Part shown: piece by piece, positions 47,901-55,089 of the stretch
Numbering within the stretch: position 1 is the first letter of the stretch
How the letters are laid out: each line of letters starts with the position of its first letter
Source: an uncultured Mycobacteriaceae bacterium
Lineage (GTDB): Bacteria; Actinomycetota; Actinomycetes; Mycobacteriales; Mycobacteriaceae
Direction: 5' to 3'
Length of the DNA: 64,000 nucleotides
Assembly (NCBI GenBank): GCA_902826815.1
Contig: CADEGF010000001.1
Coordinates: 98,640 to 162,639, forward strand
Translations under genes and position numbers: made by a program
The notes under the pieces: generated by a model
What the model was told of the DNA's origin: nothing
Seen by the model: the letters and a program-made list of their open reading frames with translations, nothing else
The model's database searches: none

Positions 47901-49967
47901 AAGGACGTGCCGCAACCCGACGAGGGCTACGTGCAGGTCCGGGTCGAGGCCGCGGGCCTGAACTTCCGGGATGTGCTCAACGTCCTCGGGCTCTACCCCG
48001 GTGACCCAGGCCCGATCGGCGGCGACTTCGCAGGCGTTGTCACCGAGTTGGGCGACGGCGTCACCGGACTCGAGATCGGCCAGCGCGTCTACGGCTTCAT
48101 GCAGGGCGCCTTCGCAAGCCGGTTCAACGTGCCCGCCCAGTTGCTTGCGCCGATTCCCGACGGGGTGAGCGCTGTGGAGGCCGCGACGATTCCGGCCGCG
48201 GCGCTGACGGTACGGCTCGCGTTCGACTGGGCGCAGGTCAAGCCCGGCGATCGGGTGCTGATCCACGCGGCAAGTGGCGGTGTCGGCCTTGCCGCCATCC
48301 AGATGGCTCAGCAGCAGGGCGCAGTTGTCTTCGCCACCGCAAGCACCTACAAACGCGCGACGCTGCGCAAGCTGGGTGTGGAGTACGTCTATGACTCGCG
48401 CACAACGGATTTCGCCGATCAGATCTTGGCGGATACCGACGGCTCGGGCGTGGATGTAGTGCTCAACAGCCTGACCAACGAGGGATTCCTCGAAGCGACC
48501 GTGCGAGCGACCGCCCGCAACGGCCGCTTCGCCGAGATCGCCAAGCGCGACATCTGGACTCCCGAGCAGATGGAACAGGCCCGTCCGGACATCGCCTACG
48601 AGATCGTCGCGCTGGACACCGTCACCTTCCAGGAGCCCGAGCGGATTCGTCGCTTGCTGACCGAGGTGTCGGAGGGATTGGGCAAGGGCGAGTGGGCGCC
48701 GCTACCCGCCGAGATCTACCCGCTGACCGAGGCGAGGGCCGCGTTCCGCCGCATGCAGCAGGCCCGTCACATCGGAAAAATCGTGGTGCAGATACCGAAT
48801 CCGCTGCAGCCGCGCGGCGATCGGAGCTATCTGATCACCGGCGGGCTCGGCGCCATCGGTCTGCACACCGCTGCGTATCTGGCTCAGCGCGGCGCAGGCG
48901 ACATCGTGTTGACCAGCAGGCGGGCGCCCGACGCGGATGCGCAACAGACGATCGACGAGATCACCGAGCGCTACAAGTGCCGCCTCCACGTCTTCGCTGC
49001 CGACGTCGGTGACGAGTCCGAGGTCGCCGAGCTGCTGGACCGGATCCGCGCGGAGTTGCCTCCGCTCGCCGGTGTGGCGCACCTGGCCGGTGTGCTCGAT
49101 GATGCACTGCTCTCGCAGCAGAACCTCGAGCGATTCCGAACGACGTTGAAGCCCAAGGCGTTCGGTGCACGTCACCTGGACCGGTTGACGAAGGACGACG
49201 AGCTGGACTTCTTCATCGTCTCCTCCTCGGTGGCCAGCTTGTTCGGTTCGCCCGGCCAGTCGAACTACGCGACTGCCAACGCGCTGCTCGACGGCCTTGT
49301 CGCGCAGAGAAGGGCGAAGGGCTTGCCTGCCACCGGCGTCAACTTCGGCCCGTGGGCTCAGGGTGGGATGGCCTCGTCAGAGGCCGCGACCGCCAATATC
49401 AGTGCCCAGGGCCTGGTTCCGCTCGACCCTTCGGCCGCGCTGAGCGCACTCGCCGAGGTGGTCGCGAACGGTACCGGCCAGGCAACCGTCATCAAGGCCA
49501 ACTGGGCGCGTGCGGCGAAGGTGCTCGGCGCTTCTCGTCCGCCGATTCTCGACCTCGTGTTGCCGAGTGCCGTCGGAGAGGTGACCGGCGACAGTGAGTT
49601 GCTCAAGCAGCTGATGGAGATACCGGTGCCGCAGCGGGCCGGTTTCGTCACCGAGTTCCTTCAGCGGGAAGTGCAGAACTTCCTGCGGCTCGCCCAACCG
49701 CCGGCCGCCACCAGCAGATTCCTCGACCTTGGCACGGATTCACTGATGGCGATCGAACTCCGCAACCGGTTGCACAGCCAGTTCGGCGGCAAGTTCACGA
49801 TCAACGCGACCGCGGTGTTCGACTATCCGACGATCGGCGGGCTCGCCGAGTATCTGGTGGCTCAGCTACCCGACGCCGAAGGAACCCCGGAACCCGAAGC
49901 GCCTGCGCCATCGGAACCTGAGCCTGTCGCAGAGCCTGAACCGGACGGCGAACCGCCGTCGAAGTAG
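39000..49967 (+). CDS. pks: bimodular type I polyketide synthase (TPP/phleic acid type)
   Basis: A 3655-residue synthase. Module 1: KS (about 12-435, Cys183 in DTACSSSL), AT (about 540-860, Ser635 in GHSVGQ), KR (about 1175-1365, Tyr1325) and ACP (Ser1488 in LGMDSLM). Module 2: KS (about 1545-1975, Cys1720), AT (about 2075-2400, Ser2171), DH (about 2430-2720, His2469 and Asp2637), ER (about 2960-3265, ASGGVGLA), KR (about 3275-3455, Tyr3423) and ACP (Ser3581). The last 30 residues are Pro/Glu-rich. There is no TE. Both ATs carry HAFH (SHAFHSALL and SHAFHSELL), the malonyl-type motif, so the chain is unbranched. Module 1 has no DH. It probably works iteratively and makes the polyunsaturated phleic chain. 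Confidence 0.93.
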   Translation: MNSTERPTEPARFAIVGYAARFPGAADAEGFWDVLREGRDAVSEIPEDRWDVDEFFDPEPGVPGKVVTRRAGFVDDVTGFDAPFFGMSTREVRLMDPQHRLLLETAWRAVEHSGTAPTDLADTNTGVFIGLATHDYLGMASDELTYPEIEAYMAIGTSNAAAAGRISYRLGLQGPSVAVDTACSSSLVAIHQACQALRLGECDLALAGGANVLLTPATMITFSHAHMLAPDGRCKTFDAAADGYVRGEGCGVIVIKRFEDAVRDGDRIRAVIRGSSINQDGASGGLTVPNGGAQQRVISDALKRAGLEPSDIDYLEAHGTGTSLGDPIEAQAAGAVLGEGRDAGRPLLIGSAKTNIGHLEAAAGIAGVIKVILSLENELLPQHLHFETPSPHIPWDRLALQVVSEATPWERNGVARIAGVSSFGFAGTNAHVILEEAPEAAPAAVEQPGDQRFSILPLSAHTPAALVQVADDYRSWLSMHPDATLADLCFTAGAGRAHLAHRAALVVNSRDSAVELLGAVADDRPAPGLVRGESHDKPKTAWLFTGQGSQYPGMARELFDTEPVFAETLTRCAAAVADVLEKPLLEVIFDIDSSDGEETLRQTSYAQPALFAVEMGLARLWQSWGFDPDVVLGHSVGQYSAACVAGVFGLTDGALLIAERGRLFGSLPSGGRMVAVFADAVRVESMTDEFPNLSVAAYNGANTVLSGPAHDLDQAVAALTADGLRCDWLDTSHAFHSALLDPILDEFETYANQFNFGPPQRILVCNRTGAALGRNVKLDGAYWRRHARQPVEFAKSVRTLSELNCKVLVEIGPQPVLTAAALRAWPDPAATPRAIASLRRNTADHRQITEALADAYIAGHLPDFSASGRADARKLDLPTYPFERRQYWYLDNRERPNSQQHLGGPRTETVRLLEDGRIEELAALLGGADGDDQTLAVLTKLAAQHNLQRTTRSITDDRYEFRWEKSTASTSGAEVGEGSAWILVGDNADAVRPLVDALTAGGHRHRIVCLPASDTDTDALADELRAAAADDPSLRIVHVAALDADIDLLRMQHEVIGGTRRLFRAASAAELRRPIWVVTRGAQRVTDSDTVSPEQSALWGFGRAAALELPQVWGGLADLADGTADEWSRFIDLATTSSDSASREDQIALRDQAIYVPRLVRRDGQPSGRPLQLRDDATYLVTGGLGSIGLEIAGYLAAQGAKHLVLTSRRAPAEAAQQRIDALSEQYGCEFRVVAADVADAHDVARLLATIAAELPPLAGIVHAAGENGTTPLSNLDDAEVDRVFAGKVWGAWHLSEAAADLKLDFFITTSSIASVWGGFGQTAYGAANAFLDGLAWRLREQGIPGISVNFGPWSAGMADAESRARLDRRGVKTLSPADALAGLSDVVAASSTQGVVARIDWARFLPLYQQAGRRAFLAELEREVPDSTPAVTASGKTQLVEQLAVAPVQQRKKLLTDYLRNAVAEVTRVDTAEIREDAGFFDLGMDSLMAVELRRRIEQGVGKEIPITLVMDYPRLTDVADYLLGDVLGLGEQAKTKVTSAATTRTDEPIAIVAVSCRFPGAPDPEAFWDVLSGGVNAIREVPEDRFDIDEFYDPDPETPGKTYTRFGGFLDGIDGFDPEFFGISPREAVWIEPQQRLMLETVWEGLERAGYAPSALRGSRTGVFAGVAANEYAHLLSSESIDKIEPYFITGNALNAISGRVAFALGLEGPAMAVDTACSSALVAVHQACQALHSGDCDMAVAGGVNVLLSPVTVVAASRARMLSPVGQCKTFDASADGYVRSEGCGILVLKRLSDAVRDGDNVQAVISGSGVNQDGASSGLTVPNGGAQQRLIGSVLARAGLAGGEVDYLEAHGTGTPLGDPIEVQAAAAAFGGSRETDRPLLMGSVKTNIGHTESASGAAGLIKVVLSLQNGVLPQSLHFDNPSPHIPWDSLPVRVVDKAIPWQANGRPRRAGVSSFGFTGTNAHVLVEEAPAQPAPADEAPAERSANVLALSARSPEALMALAQRYESWLTTHLDVDLADVCLTAGIGRSHFEHRAALVVDSVESACDGLADLAQNRQRPGVLRGEHTNRPTTAWLFTGQGSQHPRMARELFEAEPVFAETVRHCAEAVDGMLPRPLLEVLFGDDVEAGESLRHTSFAQPALFAVEMGLARLWQSWGIEPDVVLGHSVGQYAAACVAGVFSISDGARLMAERGRLFGSLPEGGRMVAVFNDPKHVEQVAGEFPRVSVGAYNGPNTVLSGPAEDLEQIVTTFGEDGIRCTWLETSHAFHSELLDPVLDEFESYAGQLEFAAPTLPLVCNRTGAVLTTQTPLDAQYWRRHSRQPVQFAESVRTVAALGCSVLMEIGPQPVLTGAAVQVWPEHMAAPRAIVSLRKGVGDRRQIADALASAYVGGHRPDFAALHGQPRRTVELPTYPFQRRRFWPKTTGITVDGPAVSGILGNTKDLASGDSVYTSRLSVKSQPWLSDHVIYGTVVVPGATYAAMALAAVGTPARVKDVFFFEPIILPEKSSREVQLTLHPVGDGSESRFQVHSRPYGDREADWSLNAEGALISGVDDEPAPDEADPVDAAIERMERMRPQDLFETFADMELAWGPNWSGSLKSLWLGDGEAIGDITVGEELAEQLGTEPMHPVLMDLCTGVAFPAFPALLAHEQGVNDLYLPLRYGQVFLREKMPRRFYCRARWHKSELDSETQVFDLDFLDRDGRLLGGIREFTVKRAPREALLRGLGGDATRLLYTVGWHEVPPPAPTDDAGNTNGTWLIAGFDELAAKVPGCIPFDRATDAEPLGQVLAQAAERGLPFSGVVWRSTAARADESSADVAARLEDEIANLLSAVHTVQGGAQNGGVKLPGGLWIITEGAVATESGEPVDPVQAALWGLGRTTINEEPALHCKLVDSDGSQQAVQALANLLATPVDEPELALRQGKLLASRLLPWARSGHLTVPRGGDYALAPTERGAIDNLRLVEKDVPQPDEGYVQVRVEAAGLNFRDVLNVLGLYPGDPGPIGGDFAGVVTELGDGVTGLEIGQRVYGFMQGAFASRFNVPAQLLAPIPDGVSAVEAATIPAAALTVRLAFDWAQVKPGDRVLIHAASGGVGLAAIQMAQQQGAVVFATASTYKRATLRKLGVEYVYDSRTTDFADQILADTDGSGVDVVLNSLTNEGFLEATVRATARNGRFAEIAKRDIWTPEQMEQARPDIAYEIVALDTVTFQEPERIRRLLTEVSEGLGKGEWAPLPAEIYPLTEARAAFRRMQQARHIGKIVVQIPNPLQPRGDRSYLITGGLGAIGLHTAAYLAQRGAGDIVLTSRRAPDADAQQTIDEITERYKCRLHVFAADVGDESEVAELLDRIRAELPPLAGVAHLAGVLDDALLSQQNLERFRTTLKPKAFGARHLDRLTKDDELDFFIVSSSVASLFGSPGQSNYATANALLDGLVAQRRAKGLPATGVNFGPWAQGGMASSEAATANISAQGLVPLDPSAALSALAEVVANGTGQATVIKANWARAAKVLGASRPPILDLVLPSAVGEVTGDSELLKQLMEIPVPQRAGFVTEFLQREVQNFLRLAQPPAATSRFLDLGTDSLMAIELRNRLHSQFGGKFTINATAVFDYPTIGGLAEYLVAQLPDAEGTPEPEAPAPSEPEPVAEPEPDGEPPSK

Positions 49968-49969
49968 CG

Positions 49970-50022
49970 ATTTCTGCACCACGGCTGTTATTTCTGCGCG
50001 ATAACAACCGTGGTGCAGAAAT
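49970..50022. terminator. long bidirectional hairpin after pks
   Basis: Arms of 22 bases, 49970-49991 and 50001-50022, pair with one mismatch around a 9-base loop. It starts three bases after the pks stop and lies between two convergent genes. The stem is much longer than a normal terminator, so it may also be a dispersed palindromic repeat. Confidence 0.65.
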
Positions 50023-50064
50023 GGGCGCGTGGTGTGTGCGCAGTCTCGGTGCCGACGACTACAA

Positions 50065-51153
50065 CTAATCGCTTGTCCAGCGGGCGGTTTCCGCCTCGGT
50101 GGGCAGCGCTGAGCGCAGGGGCACCTGCAGGCCGTCGTAGACGCCCGGCTTCTGCTCGGCCAGCCAGTTGAGGGCGCCGAGCAGCCGGTTTGCGGCGGTC
50201 GTGTTGCCGCCGTCGGCGCGGGTGCCGCCGGGCACGTCGGCGCGGGTCGTGATCGTGAGCTGCGGATCGCCGTCGACGATGACGCGGTGGTCGCCGACTC
50301 CCTCGTCGGGATAGGGCCAGTCCGGGGCACACGAGGAATGGATGCGGGTGATGTGGTCGATGACGATCCGTTGCCTGCCGCCGGACCACCCGATCACCTT
50401 GAGCCAGAAGGCGCCTTGGGTGCCCTTCTCGAACTTGCCCATCACGGTGTCGACGTCGGTTTCGAGCGGGAGGCGCTCGACCTCCTCGGAGATCTCGTCG
50501 ATCTCGATTCCGAGGCCGCGGCCGATGAGCCGGACGTTGCCGCCCCACACCATCGTGGGAATCGTCGGAATCAGCATCATCGGCACCTCCTGCATCGGCC
50601 CGCCGAATCCGCAGGACACCTTGACCGCGAACGGCTGGTTGTAGGTCGAGTAGTCGAAGATCTCCTGACAGGTGATGGTTCGGATGCGGGTGCACAGGCT
50701 CGCTGCCGTCACCGCGAGCGCGTCGTTGCCCCAACCGGGGTCGACCCCGCTGACCAGCAGCGTCGAACCGCCCTCTTCAGCGGCGGCCGTCAGTCGGTCC
50801 ACCCACTCCTGCGGTGCCGAGCGTGGATCGTAGAGCGAGTACAGCGACGGCGTGACGACATGCTTGCCCGCCCGCAGGCAGCGTTCGATGTCGTTGACGG
50901 CCTCCTCGGGCCGGATGTCGCCGGACGCCATGTATGCCACGGCGTCGCAGGCGGCAAGCGCGGCGTCGACGTCCGTCGTCGCCGTGACTCCGGTCGGGCT
51001 GTCGAGGCCGACGAACTCGGCGGCGTCGCGTCCCTCTTTCGAGTCCGACGACGTGATGATTCCGGAGAGATTCAGCCCAGGAAACGCCAACGCCGACCGG
51101 ATGGCCGTCGACCCCATATTGCCCGTTCCCCACACCGCTACACGCTGTTGCAT
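50065..51153 (-). CDS. NAD(P)-dependent dihydrodipicolinate reductase-like / amine dehydrogenase family protein
   Basis: A 362-residue Rossmann oxidoreductase. The N-terminal cofactor motif is VAVWGTGNMGSTAIRSALAF. The segment AGKHVVTPSLYSLYDPRSAP is like the DapB/homoserine-dehydrogenase family, and the later VSGVDPGWGNDALAVTAASL is characteristic of the 2,4-diaminopentanoate dehydrogenase-like group common in mycobacteria. True substrate unknown. Single gene, converging with pks across the hairpin, and divergent from fadE5. Confidence 0.8.
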   Translation of the reverse strand: MQQRVAVWGTGNMGSTAIRSALAFPGLNLSGIITSSDSKEGRDAAEFVGLDSPTGVTATTDVDAALAACDAVAYMASGDIRPEEAVNDIERCLRAGKHVVTPSLYSLYDPRSAPQEWVDRLTAAAEEGGSTLLVSGVDPGWGNDALAVTAASLCTRIRTITCQEIFDYSTYNQPFAVKVSCGFGGPMQEVPMMLIPTIPTMVWGGNVRLIGRGLGIEIDEISEEVERLPLETDVDTVMGKFEKGTQGAFWLKVIGWSGGRQRIVIDHITRIHSSCAPDWPYPDEGVGDHRVIVDGDPQLTITTRADVPGGTRADGGNTTAANRLLGALNWLAEQKPGVYDGLQVPLRSALPTEAETARWTSD

Positions 51154-51264
51154 ACGTTGACCTTAGTGGTGCGTGTGACGAGGCTGTGGTAGGTATCACA
51201 AGCAGACGAAACGGCACGTCAGCCAGCGTTTCGGCCGGTAAAGCGACACCCGACCAACCATCCG

Positions 51265-51351
51265 GTTACTTAGCTGGTGGAAATTGCTCGTGGTGGCTTT
51301 GCGTTGAAGTTACTGAACGGTATAGTTCAGCCGCAGTTACTGGTGGGTAAC
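51265..51351 (+). promoter_or_regulatory. fadE5 operator region with GTTAC repeats
   Basis: Three GTTACT copies start at 51265, 51309 and 51336; the last is part of the palindrome GTTAC-TGGTGG-GTAAC (51336-51351). They lie 49-135 bases upstream of the fadE5 GTG. A similar palindrome sits in the fadA2/fabG4 intergenic region, which suggests a shared TetR-type regulator. Confidence 0.5.
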
Positions 51352-51399
51352 TTAGCCCGAGTACCCAACCGCAGGTGGCGTTCTCGACGAGGAGGAACA

Positions 51400-53235
51400 G
51401 TGAGCCACTACAAGAGCAATGTTCGTGACCAGGTATTCAACCTGTTCGAGGTGTTCGGCCTCGACAAGGCGCTCGGCGAGGGTGAGTATTCCGACCTCGA
51501 CGTCGACACCGCCAAGGAGATGCTCGGCGAGATCGCCAGGCTGTCCGAGGGACCGGTTGCCGAGTCGTTCGCCGACAGTGACCGCAATCCCCCGACCTTC
51601 GATCCCAAGACGCACACGGTGACGTTGCCCGAGCCGTTCAAGAAGTCGGTGCGCGCCATGCTCGACGGCGGCTGGGACCGCGTCGGCCTCGACGAGGAAC
51701 TCGGCGGTGTGCCCGCGCCCAAGGCGCTCATGTGGGCACTGCACGAGCACATCCTCGGCGCCAACCCGGCGGTCTGGATGTACGGCGGTGGCGCAGGCTT
51801 CGCCAACATCCTCTACCGACTCGGTACAGAAGAGCAGAAGAAGTGGGCCGTCATCGCCGCCGAGCGCGGCTGGGGCTCCACCATGGTGCTGACCGAGCCG
51901 GATGCCGGCTCCGACGTCGGCGCAGGCCGCACCAAGGCCGTCAAGCAGGACGACGGCTCGTGGCACATAGACGGTGTGAAGCGCTTCATCACCTCGGGTG
52001 ACTCCGGCGACCTGTTCGAGAACATCTTCCACCTTGTGCTGGCCCGCCCCGAGGGCGCAGGTGCAGGCACCAAGGGTCTTTCGCTGTTCTTCGTGCCGAA
52101 GTTCCTCTTCGACTTCGAGACCGGTGAGATCGGCGAGCGCAACGGTGTGTACGTCACCAACGTCGAGCACAAGATGGGCCTGAAGGTCTCCGCGACCTGC
52201 GAGCTGTCGCTCGGCCAGCACGACAAGCCCGCCGTCGGCTGGCTCGTCGGCGAGACGCATGAGGGCATTGCCCAGATGTTCGACGTCATCGAGCAGGCGC
52301 GAATGATGGTGGGCACCAAGGCCATCGCCACCCTGTCGACCGGCTACCTGAACGCGCTCGACTATGCGAAGAACCGCGTGCAGGGCGCCGACATGACCCA
52401 GATGACCGACAAGTCCGCGCCGCGCGTGACCATCACGCATCACCCCGACGTGCGTCGCAGCCTGATGACCCAGAAGGCCTACGCCGAGGGTCTGCGTGCG
52501 CTGTACATGTTCACCAGCACCTACCAGGACGCTGCGGTGGCCAAGGCGCTGCACGACGTGGACCCCGAGCTGGCAGTCAAGGTCAACGACCTGATGCTGC
52601 CGATAGTCAAGGGGGTTGGCTCGGAGCAGGCCTACGCCAAGCTGACCGAGAGCCTGCAGACCTTCGGTGGGTCCGGCTTCCTGCAGGACTACCCGATCGA
52701 GCAGTACATCCGTGACGCGAAGATCGACTCGCTCTACGAGGGCACGACGGCCATCCAGGCGCAGGACTTCTTCTTCCGCAAGATCGTCCGCGACAAGGGT
52801 GTTGCGCTTGCTCACGTCGCAGGCCAGATCGAGGAGTTCGTCAAGAACGAGGCGGGCAACGGCCGGCTGAAGGCCGAACGGGCGCTGCTGGCGACCGCGC
52901 TCGAGGATGTGCAGGCGATGGCCGCCTCGCTGACCGGCTACCTGATGGCCGCGCAGGAGAATCCCGCCAACCTCTACAAGGTCGGCCTCGGTTCGGTGCG
53001 CTTCCTGATGAGCGTCGGCGACCTGGTCATCGGCTGGCTGCTTGCCAAGCAGGCCGCGGTGGCGATCGAGGCGCTCGACGCGGGTGCCAGCGGTGCCGAC
53101 CGCGCCTTCTACGAGGGCAAGGTCGCGGTGGCGTCGTTCTTCGCCAAGAACATGCTTCCGCTGCTCACCAGCACGCGTCAGGTCGTCGAGAACGTCGACA
53201 ACGACATCATGGAACTGGACGAGGCGGCTTTCTAA
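51400..53235 (+). CDS. fadE5: acyl-CoA dehydrogenase FadE5
   Basis: A 611-residue acyl-CoA dehydrogenase, the same length as M. tuberculosis FadE5 (Rv0244c). It has the N-terminal extension of this class, the FAD-binding [16 protein letters not shown] and FITSGD, and the family's [17 protein letters not shown] near residue 450, with the catalytic glutamate region. It starts with GTG 51400 behind AGGAGG at 51390-51395. It opens the beta-oxidation of medium and long acyl-CoAs. An intrinsic terminator follows it. Confidence 0.95.
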   Translation: MSHYKSNVRDQVFNLFEVFGLDKALGEGEYSDLDVDTAKEMLGEIARLSEGPVAESFADSDRNPPTFDPKTHTVTLPEPFKKSVRAMLDGGWDRVGLDEELGGVPAPKALMWALHEHILGANPAVWMYGGGAGFANILYRLGTEEQKKWAVIAAERGWGSTMVLTEPDAGSDVGAGRTKAVKQDDGSWHIDGVKRFITSGDSGDLFENIFHLVLARPEGAGAGTKGLSLFFVPKFLFDFETGEIGERNGVYVTNVEHKMGLKVSATCELSLGQHDKPAVGWLVGETHEGIAQMFDVIEQARMMVGTKAIATLSTGYLNALDYAKNRVQGADMTQMTDKSAPRVTITHHPDVRRSLMTQKAYAEGLRALYMFTSTYQDAAVAKALHDVDPELAVKVNDLMLPIVKGVGSEQAYAKLTESLQTFGGSGFLQDYPIEQYIRDAKIDSLYEGTTAIQAQDFFFRKIVRDKGVALAHVAGQIEEFVKNEAGNGRLKAERALLATALEDVQAMAASLTGYLMAAQENPANLYKVGLGSVRFLMSVGDLVIGWLLAKQAAVAIEALDAGASGADRAFYEGKVAVASFFAKNMLPLLTSTRQVVENVDNDIMELDEAAF

Positions 53236-53257
53236 GCCTTCTGCACCGCCTCGAACC

Positions 53258-53290
53258 AAAAAGCCCCCGGTGTCTTCCCGGGGGCTTTTT
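53258..53290 (+). terminator. intrinsic terminator after fadE5
   Basis: AAAAAGCCCCCGG / CCGGGGGCTTTTT, perfect 13-base arms with a 7-base spacer and a T-run at the 3' end. It starts 23 bases after the fadE5 stop and works in the classical rho-independent manner. Confidence 0.93.
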
Positions 53291-53293
53291 GCG

Positions 53294-53707
53294 TTGCGGC
53301 GCCCCGTCCCCGATGTCGTCGGCCTGGCCGGTTCGGTTGAGCCGAGCTGCACCTATCGCAGTCCCGGCCGCACCGCCGTCGTCTCCAGACTGTACGTAGC
53401 CGGCGCCTTTCCGGTCGACGCCGCCGCTGACCACTCCCTGTATCCCGATGAAAATGCCACGGCGATAGGCGATCTCGGTCTCGCCGCCCGATGCGTCACC
53501 GGTCTTCACGGCGCACAGGACAGTCGCTACAACGAAGTGGTCGTCCTGCTGGACAACAACAGGTTGTTCGAGGCCCAGGGTCTTGGCGCCCAGCCGTGCG
53601 ACGAGTTGATCTTCTTCTTCGGCGAAGGCCAGTTGATCCCTGCCGACAACACCGGCCCGCGCCGGATCTCGGTGCCCCGTAGCGAACTGGCACCGCTACT
53701 GGCCTGA
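53294..53707 (+). CDS. hypothetical protein of 137 residues
   Basis: The frame from TTG 53294 to TGA 53707 gives a soluble-looking protein with a persuasive C-terminal half (YNEVVVLLDNNRLFEAQGLG, CDELIFFFGEGQLIPADNTG). The N-terminal half is less clear and the TTG lies four bases after the fadE5 terminator, with no ribosome binding site, so the true start may be internal. It ends 17 bases before the kinase. No family recognised. Confidence 0.5.
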   Translation: MRRPVPDVVGLAGSVEPSCTYRSPGRTAVVSRLYVAGAFPVDAAADHSLYPDENATAIGDLGLAARCVTGLHGAQDSRYNEVVVLLDNNRLFEAQGLGAQPCDELIFFFGEGQLIPADNTGPRRISVPRSELAPLLA

Positions 53708-53724
53708 CGCGGGATACTGCCTGG

Positions 53725-55089
53725 GTGGATTCGCGCGTCGGTACGACGTTCGGGAAATACGCCATCTCGCGCCTGATCGGCAGAGGTGGGATGGGTGAGG
53801 TCTACGAGGCCTACGACACCGACAAGGGACGCACGGTCGCTCTGAAGATCCTCGCCGACGAGTACTCCCACGACGAGAGCTTCCGGACGCGGTTTCAGCG
53901 CGAATCACGCGCGGCGGCGGTCCTGCAGGAACCGCACGTGATCCCGATCCATGACTGGGGCGAGGTCGACGGCCACCTCTACATCGACATGCGCCTTGTG
54001 CAGGGCAAGACGCTGGCCGACCTGCTCGCGACGGGTCCGCTGACACCGTCGCGCGCCGCGAACATCGTCGGTCAGATCGGGGATGCGCTCGATGCGGCAC
54101 ACGCCGAAGGTTTGATCCACCGAGATATCAAGCCGCAGAACATCATCGTCACACCGACCGACTTCGCCTACCTGGTCGATTTCGGGATCGCCGAGACCAC
54201 GGGTGACAGCAGGCTCACCTCGCCGGGCATGAAGGTCGGCACGCTGAACTACATGGCGCCCGAGCGGTTCACCGCCAGGACTGCCACCCCCGCCGTCGAC
54301 ATCTACGCGCTGGCCGGCGTGCTTTACGAAGCGCTGACCGGTGAGATGCCCTTCGCCGGCGACAGTCTCGAGCATCTGATCGCGGCACGGGTGACGATGC
54401 CGCCGCCACGGCCGAGCGAGGCGAACGCGCGGGTTCCGGCGGCGTTCGACGAGGTCGTCACCCGCGGGATGGCCAAGGACCCCGACGACCGGTACGGCAC
54501 GGCAGGCGGCCTCGGCCGCGCGGCGCTGCGGGCACTCGGCGCCGGTCAGCCGACCGCCATCACCACCGTTCCCGCCATGGCGCCCGAGCCGATGCATCGC
54601 GGCCGGGAGAAGACGACGCGCAGCAGGGGCTGGGCGCTTCCTGCCGTCATCACGGTCGTGTCGGTGCTCGTGCTCGTCGGCATCGGTTGGTTGATATGGC
54701 CTCTGGTGCAGCCTGATTCGGCAACCGACGCCACCGCTTCGAGCAGCCCCGCCCCCGTCGTGACGGGAGCCGACCGGAGCAAGCTGCACCAGTCATGCGA
54801 CCAAGGGTTCGTCCTGCCGACCCGCGACGGGTTCGGCACGCACGCGGGCCGCGGTACCCCAGAGACATCGTGCTTCTTCACCGACAGCGTGCTGCGGGCG
54901 TATTGGGATCAGTACGGCAACGCGAGCCCCTTGCACCGAGCGGTTTCAGCGCCCGGCGCGGTCGACTGCGCCAACGTGCCCGGCGCCGAATGCGACGGCT
55001 CCGACTTCCTCATGCACTGTCAGCAGTACACCGGCGACAATTGGATCACCTGCACCGGTGGGCAGAGTGCGAGAGTGTTCCTGTGGTGA
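53725..55089 (+). CDS. transmembrane Ser/Thr protein kinase with Cys-rich extracellular domain
   Basis: A 454-residue PknB-type kinase. The Gly-rich loop is LIGRGGMGEVYEAYD, the ATP-binding Lys is Lys41, the catalytic HRD Asp is Asp134 (LIHRDIKPQN), and the DFG Asp is Asp152. Residues about 304-330 are a transmembrane helix (VITVVSVLVLVGIGWLIWP). The C-terminal 120 residues are outside the cell and contain six cysteines (SCDQGF, TSCFF, DCANV, ECDG, HCQQ, TCTG), suggesting a compact disulfide-bonded sensor rather than PASTA repeats. Its TGA overlaps the GTG of the amidase gene. Signal and substrate unknown; cell-wall stress is a natural guess. Confidence 0.9.
   Translation: MDSRVGTTFGKYAISRLIGRGGMGEVYEAYDTDKGRTVALKILADEYSHDESFRTRFQRESRAAAVLQEPHVIPIHDWGEVDGHLYIDMRLVQGKTLADLLATGPLTPSRAANIVGQIGDALDAAHAEGLIHRDIKPQNIIVTPTDFAYLVDFGIAETTGDSRLTSPGMKVGTLNYMAPERFTARTATPAVDIYALAGVLYEALTGEMPFAGDSLEHLIAARVTMPPPRPSEANARVPAAFDEVVTRGMAKDPDDRYGTAGGLGRAALRALGAGQPTAITTVPAMAPEPMHRGREKTTRSRGWALPAVITVVSVLVLVGIGWLIWPLVQPDSATDATASSSPAPVVTGADRSKLHQSCDQGFVLPTRDGFGTHAGRGTPETSCFFTDSVLRAYWDQYGNASPLHRAVSAPGAVDCANVPGAECDGSDFLMHCQQYTGDNWITCTGGQSARVFLW

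Noticed and set aside
39000..49967. Tandem duplication or assembly artefact of two identical Pks modules
   Set aside because: The two halves differ in domain content and in sequence throughout (for example GHSVGQYSAA against GHSVGQYAAA, and DH/ER only in the second), so they are genuine modules.
51352..53352. A 666-codon minus-strand frame opposite fadE5
   Set aside because: Same cause. fadE5 has clear motifs, the correct length and a terminator on the plus strand.
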